From contig OU612070.1 in NCBI GenBank assembly GCA_914767715.1, forward strand, positions 7,765,501 through 7,829,500: a DNA stretch of 64,000 nt, read 5' to 3'. Positions within the stretch are counted from its first letter, which is position 1; every line of letters begins with the position of its first letter. Below, in pieces: positions 25,401 to 37,985 of the stretch. The notes under the pieces are model-generated. The model was not told the origin of the DNA and made no database searches. It saw only the letters and a list, made by a program, of their open reading frames with translations. The stretch is from Membranipora membranacea (taxonomy: Eukaryota > Bryozoa > Gymnolaemata > Cheilostomatida > Membraniporidae). A program made the position numbers and the translations under genes.

Positions 25401-26046
25401 ACAAAATGCGTTTGTTAACCCAAACAGACAAAATACCAGCCAAATTATATGGCTTTTATTTATTATTGCTGCCAAATTTTTATGCCTTTTGTGTGGTTAT
25501 GCCAGCAGAGAACTTCTGTTTTTTGCCCTGGTCTTATGTCATATCAGAATTTGTGTGCATCAGTAAGATTTGTAGAGCAAACACAGCTTTGCTTTCACAG
25601 CTTTCCGCGTTTCCTCTTGTTTAATTGATGGTGGATTTCCTGTCGATCCTCTCGGAGCGTTCAGGTTAAGTTCACCACCATATCACTACAACACAACACA
25701 TCAGAAAGCTACAAGAGAGAGTTCCCAGTTGAATGTTTATGGTTCCCAGTTGTGGATCCAGTACTGAAAACCACAGGAATGTGATGGTCTCTCACCACTC
25801 ACCAGAGTGGCCTACATTCCAGTATAGACAACAAACGTAACCTTTATGCTAAGTTAGCCAAAGTTGTGTTTAGATGACCACCCTCCCCTGTCTGCGGTGT
25901 TTTTACTTTGGTACATTTTGGTTACATGGGATTACCATTTCCTTGATAAAGTATCTGCCAAATTCTCCATCACCCTCTGGTGGTGTGGGAAAGAACATTA
26001 GAACTGATCCGGAGCTGGACATTAAACAGCAGGATCTACGTATCGT

Positions 26047-26152
26047 CCTAGACCAAGTTTGGTCCATTTGCCAGCATTCGTAGTTGCTCCCGATCCACTG
26101 GTGACGCCAGTGAAAGAGAGCAACATGAATGCAGGCAATTTGATCAAACTTG
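26047..26152. mobile_element. MITE family B (copy 2)
   Basis: CCTAGACCAAGTTTGGTCCA at the left and GAATGCAGGCAATTTGATCA near the right match copy 1 at 6575-6704. The internal hairpin is built on GATCCACTGGTGACGCCAGT. It is about 24 bp shorter than copy 1. It is non-coding. Confidence 0.75.
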
Positions 26153-28486
26153 CTCTGGTATCATCTTATAAGCAAATTCAATTCTGATAAAAAGCTGGAA
26201 TATCTGGGCTCGTGCATACTACATGAGCCTAGATATCTCACTATACATTGTATAGTGGACTGATGATGGAATGCTATACATGCAAAAAATGTTACCGCTG
26301 CTGCGTCGCTTCTTCTGGGTGGAAATTGGTCAGATATTTAGCTAATGTTTTTATTGAGTAGGTGATTGTACTGCTGGTAAAGTGTCAGCCGCAGCCGCAT
26401 AACATTAATGGCCTTATTGTGTAACAAGGTAATAAAAATACGATAAAACAGACATATTGCTTTAGGTGTTCATATGTCAATGTGCAGGGTGGAGTGCCTC
26501 TAAAAAAACGCATGCATCTGAATGTTATAATTGTGAAATAAGGATCAGTATTGATGATGATTCAAGCCTCGCTTGTGTGTGCAGCGCCAGGTTTTGGGAA
26601 GTAGTAGTTTTATGTGTAATTCTGGCTGTCAATATCAGACATAAAACAGTTTTTTCAGACACTTTGCTGCCTTTGAACTAATGCTGCCGGTCATAAAGGA
26701 GGTGTGAGGGCAGCTGTGAATTAAAAAAAATCATAAACCCTAAATACATATTATACCAAAGTGCGATGATGCCGAGAAAGGTATTGTTACCCGGGTAGTC
26801 TTATTAAACAATATCAGGGTTTGCTTTGAACTTTGTTTTTGTGGTGTGAGCTTGCCAGAATGGTAATTTTTACCTCAATGAAGCATGAAATGATGAGTTT
26901 CACAGCCTGTGATTTGTGATATGGGAGAAAAGTTTTTGTGATTCATTCTAATGTTTTGATTGAGGGATAAAAACTTTATGCATCCTGTCGGTATCGATTT
27001 GATGGCATAGCTGAGCAAGGAAATTACTAGGCCTGCTCTTTGGATATTTCCCTCTCCAGCAGCTGAACCGACATCACATGTAAAGGATATTATGTCCGAT
27101 TACATGACTTAATAATGTCCAAGGTTGTGGGTGTAGATGTAGTTGGGAATAACCCCATAATTTTTTTACGAGTAAGCATTCCATTGCCGGAGGAGAAAAT
27201 GTGGTTTAGTGGGACAAAAAAATATTTACTCCCGTCTTTGTGTGTTGAATGTGTATTATGAAAGATTATAAATAATCTTTGGTAATATTATGATCAGCGA
27301 CAATAAGCCACTGTCTCTGGCGATAAAAGTATGTGGCGCATCAATCAACTGATTCAAATGTCAGTTCATTTTCTCAAACACCCTCAGTGAACTCACCGGA
27401 ATTGTGACAACTTGTTTATCGCATCAGAAGTCACTGATTAAAATTTTTCTGCATGAATCTGTTGGACCACAATCTCACAACCGAGGCAATTTATCTCCAT
27501 TCAGCATACACTGTGTGGTTTGAGATTTTGATAGGTGATATTTCTTCAAACAATAATAAAATTAATGTCACTCTGAAACAAACGCCTAAATAATACGGTA
27601 GTAGTCTATTCTTGTATTAGGGCCTGAAGATCTATCACCGTTTCAGGGTTGAGCCCCAAAACTTTGACCATATTCTGCTATTGCGATTCAAGGCTACAAA
27701 TCTTTTTCACTGATCTTGCTGGTTTTGTGGCTAGACCACATACTGTTTTGTCCGATGTAAATAACTATAAGAAAAGGTATTAGACCCACACATGGCTACT
27801 TAGTTGGCAAACCACCAATCTGCAGAAGTACTTAGGTTTGGATAGCAGTGGTTGTTGTCACAGAATATTGTTATCATACACAAACATACAGTAGAGTGAT
27901 ACAATCAGGAATGCTAATAAAACTTGTCCACAGCAACGGTAGGAAAAAAGATGTTTATGCTGGCATCGAAATATAAATAGTCTGCGGAATCTCTCGGGTT
28001 TTTGGCAAGCACCTTGAACTTGCAAATGAGATATCCATTTTATTCTGGCATTGTTATTAATTTTCATCCAAAACTGACATTAAACTATGCCCCTGGTCTA
28101 AACGTTACCTGCCAGTTACGTTGTACTAAATTTAGCTCAAGCAATTTGGGAGGAATACAAATCAACAATTATATTCAAATTTACCCAATTTTTCAGGATG
28201 TACTGAAAGAGGATGAAAGAGGATGAAATAAAAGGCCTTAAATGGATAGCCAATAGCCATATCTCAGGATGAATACACACCACAACAAGGATAAAATAAT
28301 TAATTATTCTTTTAGAGAACAACACTACAAAATTTCTCAATCATAGTCATGACCAACCAGTGATATATCTGGATATGGTAAGACGCTGCATAATATCACC
28401 TCCCCCCCACCCCCATGTCAAACAAAGCCACAAGTACCAACTGCCTAGCGCTAGTAAGTCATAAATAGTTTTTTCAATGCCTCAAC

Positions 28487-28510
28487 CTCAAACTGTGCAG
28501 GGATAGCTGG
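28487..28510. mobile_element. Fragment of MITE family A
   Basis: A single arm reading CTCAAACTGTGCAGGGATAG matches the left arm at 3662. The second arm is not recognisable nearby, so this is a decayed or truncated copy. Confidence 0.5.
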
Positions 28511-31500
28511 AACAGGTTAGAGTACGTTATTTAATAATGAGTCAGTGTTGAGTTTTCTCATGCTCTCTCTGCACATATGTGAGAATTTGATTGTATGCCT
28601 ATCATCAGTAGCTAGGAGACAAGACAAGATAGCCGTGACACTGAATTAGAGTAGCCAGACTAATGTTAAGTTATGATGTAACACGGATTAGTCCATGGTC
28701 AAGTATCTATCTTCAAGAGGTTCATTGCTTAGCCTCTGGTCCTAATATTATCTGCTATCTTGTGACTCTGTCTCTCTCCTCTCACTAATGTAGATATCGT
28801 GCCTCGCCGCTGAGATGTGTTTCAGACTGGCGCGTTTCATGTTTGATCTCATATAGAGTTTCTGGAGTGCGTAACAAAAATGATTGAGTGAATTTTCTTC
28901 TTTGCTCAAAATCAGGATTAGATGAGAGCTTGCATCACTTCAACATTCCGCTGTATCAACATCGTTTTCTTTTCTTCTTGAATGAAAAAATAAAACGGGA
29001 CATGAAGTATACTGGTATTACTAACGGCCTGTGCTGTGCAATGGTTGCATAATTAAACATTGGTCAGTGTAAATTTCTGCTTCCCATGAGGCTTTCGATG
29101 CAGTCAGAATGTTATGAGATAACCTTTCCCCCATGTTTACGGCTCGCTTGGACTGTTAGGATCTACAGCTAAATTCTTATCACCTGGAGTCTATGTGAAA
29201 TATCTAGTTATTATGTTTAATCAGTCCATCTCAAATATTGTAAAACACATCCTTCAAAATCATAAGAGATACAGTGGCTAAGCTAAGCTGAGACCCTCGG
29301 ACATTCTTAGGATATTGAATATTTTGTATGGTTTAATGATTGAAGATTTTGTAGAAGCTAATCCTCAGCTATCTTTTGTAGGATTGAGACTTTAATTCTG
29401 ATGAGCTGTGTGCATAGTAAATGCATAACTCATACTAAAAGTAACTTTGATTATTGTTGACAAACAATTATCACTTTGATAACTGTGATGAGCCCTTAGA
29501 GAGGCTTAATTTTCTAATAACAAATACATCGTACACTCAGAGAGGTAATAAATAGGTCTGTAACTGCCTAATCCTAAAAACACACAGAGCGCCCGAACTA
29601 ACTCATCCCCCTAAATCTGAGAGCTTTGTAATATCCCCCCTCCTCTTCACAAATTACTTATTTCTAATCTGCACCCCCTCCTGCAAGCACTAATTGTAAT
29701 GCAAATAAATATGACTGGCTTGTTGTTGTTTTCTAATTTGTAATTTTGTGATTTCGGTTGAGTCTTTCCATTGTGACCGCTATCTTTGTCCAGAAGATAA
29801 CCGTGCCATTTACATATCACACCACAAGTCAAAACTAGAGGATAGAGCTGGCTAACCTGTGGTTAGAAAGGACAAGATCAGCTCTCCAATCTCTCCCACA
29901 TTGTCCCCCAAAAAGTACTTTGTTTACAACTTTTTACTACTCATGAATGACATTCCAGGAAGGTTGTAGCGATGAGTTTGTTTTTGTGAGGTTGTATTTG
30001 ATGGCCTAGCGCGCATCCTGTGGCGAGTTGTTGTGTTACAAGTTGGGGCTCGCCCCACTTGTGACAAGAGGGGCTAAACCAGAAACTAGCCACATTTTAC
30101 TCACTGATTGGAGAGAACAAAAGTTTCTTAGATTTTGTCATCCGCTCAACAACAGAGCACTCTGTAAATTATACAGAAGATGAATTACAATTAGGACTTT
30201 GGGGTTTTGACCGAAGTTAAAAATCAACAATCTCAAGTTCAACGTACCCGGTGAGAAAGTTAAAAACATATCATCACACCTACTCCCGGTTCCTGTTAAA
30301 ACCATACCTGTTTATATTCCTTAGAACTCATAGTTTATCTAACCGCTACCTGGTCCCAGTACAAATCCACAGGTATGAACTCACTCGAGTAGGTAAAAAC
30401 ATAAAACTTGTAATACCATGTGAAGAAGTATACAACAGGATTGTATCGGTCTCGGCTTCCTCACTACGCATAACAACCCTAGCATGCTTCAGGCTTTTTA
30501 ATACTAAGGTAGGTAACTGAATATCACTCCACCCGCAGACTTTCAGAGATCTTCCAATAGGGAAGTATCTCAATTTCGTTGGCAATAAGATCCAGGCGTA
30601 ATCTAAAACAAAGTGACTGATGTGTCTCGTTGGGGTATGGCATGCCGACTCCGTTACTCTTCTAGCGTGGCAAGCTCATTTTTACTTTTTGCAGAGCCTG
30701 CGTAAAGTGCTGTTAATACTGCATTCGAAGAGGACAACTCCGAATTAAGATTTCATATTTATTACAAAGACTTCTTTATTACTCTGTTTTATTGTAAATT
30801 GGTATAAGAACGAAGCGTTAGGCATACTGCAAGGTCATATTCAAATAGGAGTACTCTTGACTAAACCCAAATAATAATTTATGTCTTCTTCATCCAGCCT
30901 TAAGAAAGTTATTGGCAGTTTAATTTTTCCGCATTTTTATGAAGTTGGTCTAGATGAACCCAAGCTTCCTATAACTAATCTTAGCTACACACTCATGATT
31001 CTCATGCTATCCACTAAAGTGTCATTGCTTATAATATAATAAACAGGTTTAATTGTTATTGCTCCCTAAACATCTAGATTATAAATTAGCTAAGATCATC
31101 ATGCCATGATTAATTTAATCGTGTTACCATGTAGATAGTTTTATGGCCAGGTAATATGGCTGATGATGTTTCCCTGTGTAATGGCCTGCTCTAGTAGCTG
31201 GTATTATCGTAGTGACACGGTGTGATAGTTACTTTCTGACATGACAGCTGCTGCTGGTCATTGGTCAGCGAGTTCAGGTATCGATCTCATCCGCTTCTAG
31301 TCGCTGAGATCACCAGTTTTGTCCCTCTGTTGCAATCCCTCGATTTTCAATTTCCAACAATTTTCAACGATTTCTCAGTTTGTGTCCGTAAAGTGTTTTC
31401 CTAGAATTATTTGTTGGCTTACAAGCTTGGATTCAGAACCAGGCCAGTTTATTTATGTGTTTTTGCATAAATTCAGCTCAACAGGTGGACAAACTGAGGG

Positions 31501-34500
31501 CAAAAATATGATAATAAATCAACACTTGCGTTCAACTGTCAGCTTTCATGTCATATGAGCATCATATTGTGAATTTTAACTATTATATATGATAGTCAAT
31601 TTGCGGGGAAACGAAACCTTATTGCCAAACTGTTATCGAAAGTGTCATAAAAAGATTTTGGTAGCTGCCAAATGATTACAGAGACTTATGGTTACTTTCT
31701 ACTGCAGGGCGGCCAGTACATAACAATCAAAAGTTAATTTACATATTGTGTTTGTTCTCTCTAAGTCTATTCTAAAGAGAGCTGAGAAATAAGCGATGAG
31801 CAATGAGATAAAAAACATCAGTACCAGGAAAAACAACAAATTCTCAACTCCTCATAGTCTTCGATTGGTGGATTCTTAAGAAATTAATAAGTTTATTTAA
31901 ATTTCACTGTGTATCTATTTTGGTATACCGGAGGTTCGTATTAATATTTCATTTGTTTTATTGAATAAATGTCCAACCATCCCCCAGCTGCACAGTATGG
32001 TGTTAGTTGGGTCAGATGATATATACGAACAGAATTATACTTCTGATGAGGAAATCAAACGACAACAACAAAGTGTAAGCGTAATTATCTTTAAGACAAA
32101 GCTTGGGTAATTTAGTATCTTTGAAAAAAGCCTTTTAAATAAAACCGCTGGCATGCGCTTTATTAAACATAAACAATAATTATTTACTATCCTATACAAA
32201 TGTGTGTTGGCTTTCAGAAGGTGAGAAATGCTTCTTGTGTGAGTAAAAGCCTAGTGGCTGTTTGATGTTTTGTTTGGTAGTATTTTGCACCTCTTCTGTC
32301 AATTCTTTGGGGGTGATTAGAATACCACTAGAATGCCATCAATAATATTTTAAGTTAAATATATTACTCACAAGAGATTATATCTATGACATAAAAAGAG
32401 GATTTAAAACAGTTCAAAGTTAAGAACCTATTGGTAAAATTCTATTTTTGTCAATGTTATGCAGCTATTTTTATTGCTCTACCATGGTGGCCATGGAATT
32501 TCAGCTAATCCTAGCTGATTAAAATGTTGTTTTGAGTTGTGACAATCATAAATAAGTGCCCAATAAGCATAACACTGGTTTGAGTTATCTCCCCTGCTGA
32601 TCTTTTGTTATAATTTGCTTATTGTTTGTGTTGTTTTTTTGTGTGTGAGCTGCGCTGTGGAGTTATTTTTTGTAGAATGCTAGAGCGTGAATCAGCTTAT
32701 AGGTTCACAATGTGCCACAATGGCTTCAATAACAGGCCTAGAGCTAGTCTTGAGGTTATGGTCGGTGATGGTCGGTGGGGATGAGGGGTGATTGATGGGC
32801 TGACTAATTGACAATTAACCAGTACAGAATACTTTTTATTAGGTTAGATGAAACAGAAGCCTTGTTTTGACAGCAATACTTCAGTTGTTATCGTTCCATT
32901 ATTACACTTGCAACAATTTTACTGGAATGGCTAATCGCTGCTTTGATCAAGCTGTTGATTGCCTAATGGATTTTCCAAACAACTTTAGGCTGTCGATGAG
33001 GAAGATAAGGTTTTTTCGATTTTTTTAAAGACAAAAAAGCCGGCAGCAAAAAGTGCTTCAACAATGAATCAAAAGAGTAAACACCAAGAATCACCTTGTG
33101 TACCTGTGGTTTTTTTGCTGTTTTGTTTTTAACATAATAGAACAAACATTTGCTTTGGGTAGCTCAACAGTTAGAAGCTATATTTTTACTGAGTCAAGTT
33201 TGTATCTCACCAAGGACCTATTAGGCTTTGATATCACTAATATGTGGGGCAAATAACAAAGGAAAAATAGAGGAATTATGATCAATGTTTTATTGGAACT
33301 AGTGTTCTCTGATTATGACGTTATTGATCTGAAGTAGCCGCGTGACAAGGCTATGTATTGCTATTGAGCAGCAGCCGATAATCGGATTTTAAATATGATA
33401 TCATCACATCTCAACCCCTGTCTTTGTAGTTTGAGTGATTGACACACAGCCTTTGTTTATGCTGATGGTTGATAACACTATTTGAAGAGTTTTCCTGATA
33501 TCATTTTTTATCTCGCAATGTTTAATTAGGTGATTCATTGCAATGAAACCATTATTGAATATTTTGGGATAGGGTAGGCCTAACCCATGTGTGGGTACTT
33601 TGCTGGTTATTGCAGCACAAAAGCACTTTATCTGAAGCACGACAAGCCCACGTCCAAGGTTGCCCAGATATGACACTTCCCACCTTGATAACTCCATGCA
33701 AACTTACACAACTATTTCATGGGGACATTTTTGGCAAGTATATCCATAGATAAATTAGGGTGATGTAATTCATTTGTACTGGTAAAATTGCTATATATAT
33801 TGTGCTGACCATGAATTAAATACCGTTCAATGCATAGGAAGGGTGCCTGGACTAGTCTGAGCCCTCAGACTCTTACCCCCCCCCGTCTGCACGGCCCTCC
33901 GACATGGTGTGTTTGGATGGGTATCAAGAGAGGCTAGCTCACAAATTGGGTAAAATTGACAATCTTTGCATAGGAGCATTAAAGAGAACTGTTAGTATTC
34001 GCAGATCCCTGAGTCACTTGTGTTTTTAACAAGAGGTCTCATCAACATATCAATTTTCATTCTAAGAAGGCCAACGCATCTCCAAGTACCATAAACGCTC
34101 AATTATTTTCGAGATTTTGACAACCTGGGAGCTGTATTCAGTATGAGAAATACTGCCTGATAGGTAACCACCAATTTTCATGATATTAAAATTGGCCCCA
34201 GTGGCACCTCAGATTCCAATAAAACAGGATTTTAAGCCTCCGGCAAAGGGCAAAAACACGTAAATTTTTCTCTTTGACAATGGGATGTTATGTAACAGAG
34301 GAGTAGGCGAAGGTTATTCAATAATGATCCAATTATCCTTTTTGTTGTATAAAGTCACTCAACTTTTATACTGTGACCATTCAACTTTCTATTCATTAAT
34401 TTTTTTAAACTCTCTAAGTTACCTAGCTTATCACGGTACCATACAACACTACCGGTACTGCGGTGTATGCTCTAAGATTGTCTTGTTATTATTTGGACTG

Positions 34501-35826
34501 GGACCAAAAATAACACCACAATTACACTTATACTGGTATGCACGAGAAAGACTTTCGTCCTAAATACAAAAAAATGATGGTAAAAAGATCGGAAGCGATC
34601 ATAAGGGCCTGACCAATACCTATCAATCTCAAGATATCTTGTCAGCGCATTCAAAATCTATGCCAAGCACAAGATACATTGTTTATGCTGAAGAAAAAAT
34701 TATGCACGTATTCTTTGAAACAATTTGTTTACTTGGCAGAGGAACACAACAAAGAACCAGCCATGTGATGGAAAATTAATTATGGACAGTGTCAGTGGTG
34801 AATGTGATTAACAACTGCAAAGTACAAAATATGATTGATGACACTGACAATACATGGCAGTGTGTGAGTGTTCGATAGGGTGCATTTATTTGATTGTATC
34901 GTCTTGGCTTACTGGCAAAACAGTGCAGTTCCCTTGTTCAGGAACAGGGCAGAACCGACAGCTATAGGATGGTTATACCAATGTGAGGAATTTTTTGAGA
35001 GCGCAATTATTTGTAATTTAGTCTTTTCATGATTGATCCACCTCAACAACTGCTGCATGATCTGAATAGTGTAACAATTATAAACTCTGTCTATAGTCTT
35101 ATCTTCCCTCCCTCTCCGGCCGTCGGACGGGCAAAAGTCTGGGGGGCTCAGACTATGTGTATAAGGAAGGTTTGATGGATTTATTACAATTGTTACTAAA
35201 ACAAAATAAATTTGCTAAATCCGATGCAAATCCTGACTGTTAAAATCCTCAAGATTATTGTGCAAACTATCTATTCTGTGGCCGCAGACTTCCATAAAAC
35301 ACTTTCCCTTCTCCTGACAAGTTACATATTTTGAGAGGATAACTCCAATGTTGGGTTTTTAAGACTTCGCACATCAACGCTCTCACCCAAGATTAAGACA
35401 AACTACCCCACTGTGATGGCATAAAGGGAAACAAATAGACCTCGATTATCATGAAAACAGAATAACAATTCTCATTCTTGACCTCCAGATTTGGGAATAG
35501 TGCCAAGATTGCTCGATAGATTTAGAATGATTTGTTTTATCGTACCAGCAATTTGGTGTACCCATGCACATATAAATGTGATATATGTCTTCATTATTCT
35601 CAAGGAACAACATGATTTATCCAATTATAGCCTGGTTATTTAAGACTGGTGAGATTAAGTCACATATAATCAGAATTAACAAGATAAGTCATTCCCAAAT
35701 GGTGACTCCAAGCCTTTTTTGAGATAATCTCCTGATCAATCTTATTTTAGTAGGTATCACCTAATTGTTTGTCTGATCATCAAATTGTGAGACTGGTCTA
35801 GTTTTAGTCTAGTTCTTTGATTGCAG

Positions 35827-35841
35827 CCCCCCCCCCCCCCC
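35827..35841. repeat. C15 run flanked by 8-bp inverted repeat
   Basis: Fifteen C residues are bracketed by GATTGCAG on the left and the reverse complement CTGCAATC close on the right. The flanks could close a C-loop hairpin, or could be the ends of a very small insertion. Confidence 0.75.
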
Positions 35842-37877
35842 ACTGCAATCGACAGGTATCATTGCGATTGTCCCTCATATCAAGGAGTAAACAGTTGCTG
35901 TCCCATCTTGCTCATATGATCACGCTGTTATGTTACGTGTCTAGTGGGACTAGGAGGTCATCTTTAATCAGTGACCTTTCTGATCAGGCAGCCCTACCAG
36001 ATAGATCAAAGCTTACAAACATTTTCAGTCAGCCTCATTTTTTCATACTAACAGTGTAGGAGTGTTGACCATGTAGACCTATTTGTGAAGTTTGATTTGA
36101 TGGTATAATATTGCCTGGGTTGGATAAAGTATCAAGGTCAGGTCGATCGCCACATCTCAAAGATTGGATGAAAAAATACTATCTCAAAGTGTGACAGTTT
36201 CACTGGTTGGCATCGGTACTTCCGATGAGGGATGTGGTGAACACAAGTAAGTGCCATGCTGGTAGCAATTCAGTTCGTGAAGCTCAACTGGTAGGTTGGC
36301 ATTTGCAAAAAAACTGAAATCTTAGAAAAAAATCTGTAATCCACAATTGTTGTGTAAATTGTATCATAAACATTAATCTGTGTAAAAAACTTCATTTAGC
36401 ATTTCAGATCTGATCTCAGAATAAAATGCCCCTGGTCATTGGTATAAACACTCAATGTTCCTGAGAATATGATTTAGGCCTTCAAGTGGGCAAATGTGTT
36501 CACACTTTAGGATCAAAAGAACTAAACATGAATCATTTCATTGTTGTGATCCTGATCTTAAGATGATATGATTGCATCAAAAGCCAAACAACTACAAAAA
36601 TAAGCGCATCTAAACAATCGCTGCTGCAAAACAAAATAGAGTTTGCGCATCTCAAGCACTTGCAGTGTGTTATTATCTGTGTAAAAATCTCTGCGATCAC
36701 TTTGCATGCCAAAATTATAATTGTCACGCTGAATATGAATAAATTTGTTCACTGATGAATGAAAAATTATCACTATAAGATTTCATAATGATTAGGAAAA
36801 TGCCTTCATAGCATTATCACTTGAAGGCAATCTTTTGCAAATGAATGATTCAAATGCAATGAGCTATTTTTAACCACCATTTATTTTTGTTGTGTCACTC
36901 AACAAGATCTAGGATCTAGGTTCTCGGGGACCTAAAAATTTTAAAATTCATGTTTTTTGTATGTATGACTTGGTCATAATTTATGATTGTGTGATCTGTA
37001 CTGTGAAATATAAAAGTTAATTATCATATATTCTATCATTTATATTATATCTGATCTGACCTTGGCATAGATTACAATTGGATAAGTTGTTGTGAAGCTG
37101 ACAAGGACCCCATACTGCTCCCTAGCCTGGGCGGGCTGTCGGAGTGGGTGGGGGACACGTATCCATCTCGACGGCCTGACTGCTCCCGCTAGCTACGTTA
37201 CAACTTTCATTCATTACCAGTAGAAGAGCTCTAGAGCTGTTTGTCCTCAAACTGGCAATCAGGTCACACAAGGAGTTATGTCCACTTGAGAATAATGAGT
37301 CATAGTGGCAGAAAATCAATTATTATTATAATAAAGCCGAAGAGGATTCTTGAGACTCTTTACTGTTCTATAAATGTTAGGTGAAGATAAAAGGGCCGGA
37401 ATTATGTAACTTCTTGATGTGGTTGCATGAATATTAATCAGAAATACCATAATGTTTTACAATATTATGTAAATATGACATTTTGCAAACAAAAACAACT
37501 CGTAAATCAGAAAATAGCCTCTTGTTACAGCAACTAAGCCACTACAGCCACAATTTATTGACAAACCTCACAATCTCCTGCCGTTTGGTAGGACCACATG
37601 CTATGACGGATACCTATTTTGCACACCTGTGGCTATTCCTGCGCACTATGATGAGGTAACATTGTACAACATTAGTACTACCGCTCCATCAATGAAACTT
37701 TGTTATGAAAGCTTCATTAATTGGACGCAGACTGTTTATAATGGGCACAACTACATTACCTGTCTGGGGAAGATGATTTTCTCTGAAATTCATGGATACC
37801 TGGCTATTAGCTTTTATCGAGAAGCTAAACTGTGCTCAATAGATCGATAAATGCAAATACTGGCTTTGAGATAGATA

Positions 37878-37985
37878 AAGTTAAATCCGATTGCCTGCAT
37901 TCCAGTTGCTCTCTTTAACTGCGGCGTGATCAGTGGATCGGGAGTAACTCCGAATGCAGGCAAATGGACCAAACTTGGTCTAACT
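37878..37985. mobile_element. MITE family B (copy 3, inverted)
   Basis: This is the reverse-complement orientation of copies 1 and 2: GATTGCCTGCATTCCAGTTG at the left and AATGGACCAAACTTGGTCTA at the right. Internal GATCAGTGGATCGGGAGT matches the internal hairpin of copy 2. It is non-coding. Confidence 0.75.

Noticed and set aside
30251-30520. 89-codon plus-strand frame in the gene-poor interval
   Set aside because: Composition is ordinary, no domain is recognised, no splice partners are visible, and a similarly long frame exists on the opposite strand.
37629-37850. 73-codon plus-strand frame ending beside MITE copy 3
   Set aside because: No family resemblance, and no upstream promoter or conserved features; treated as fortuitous.
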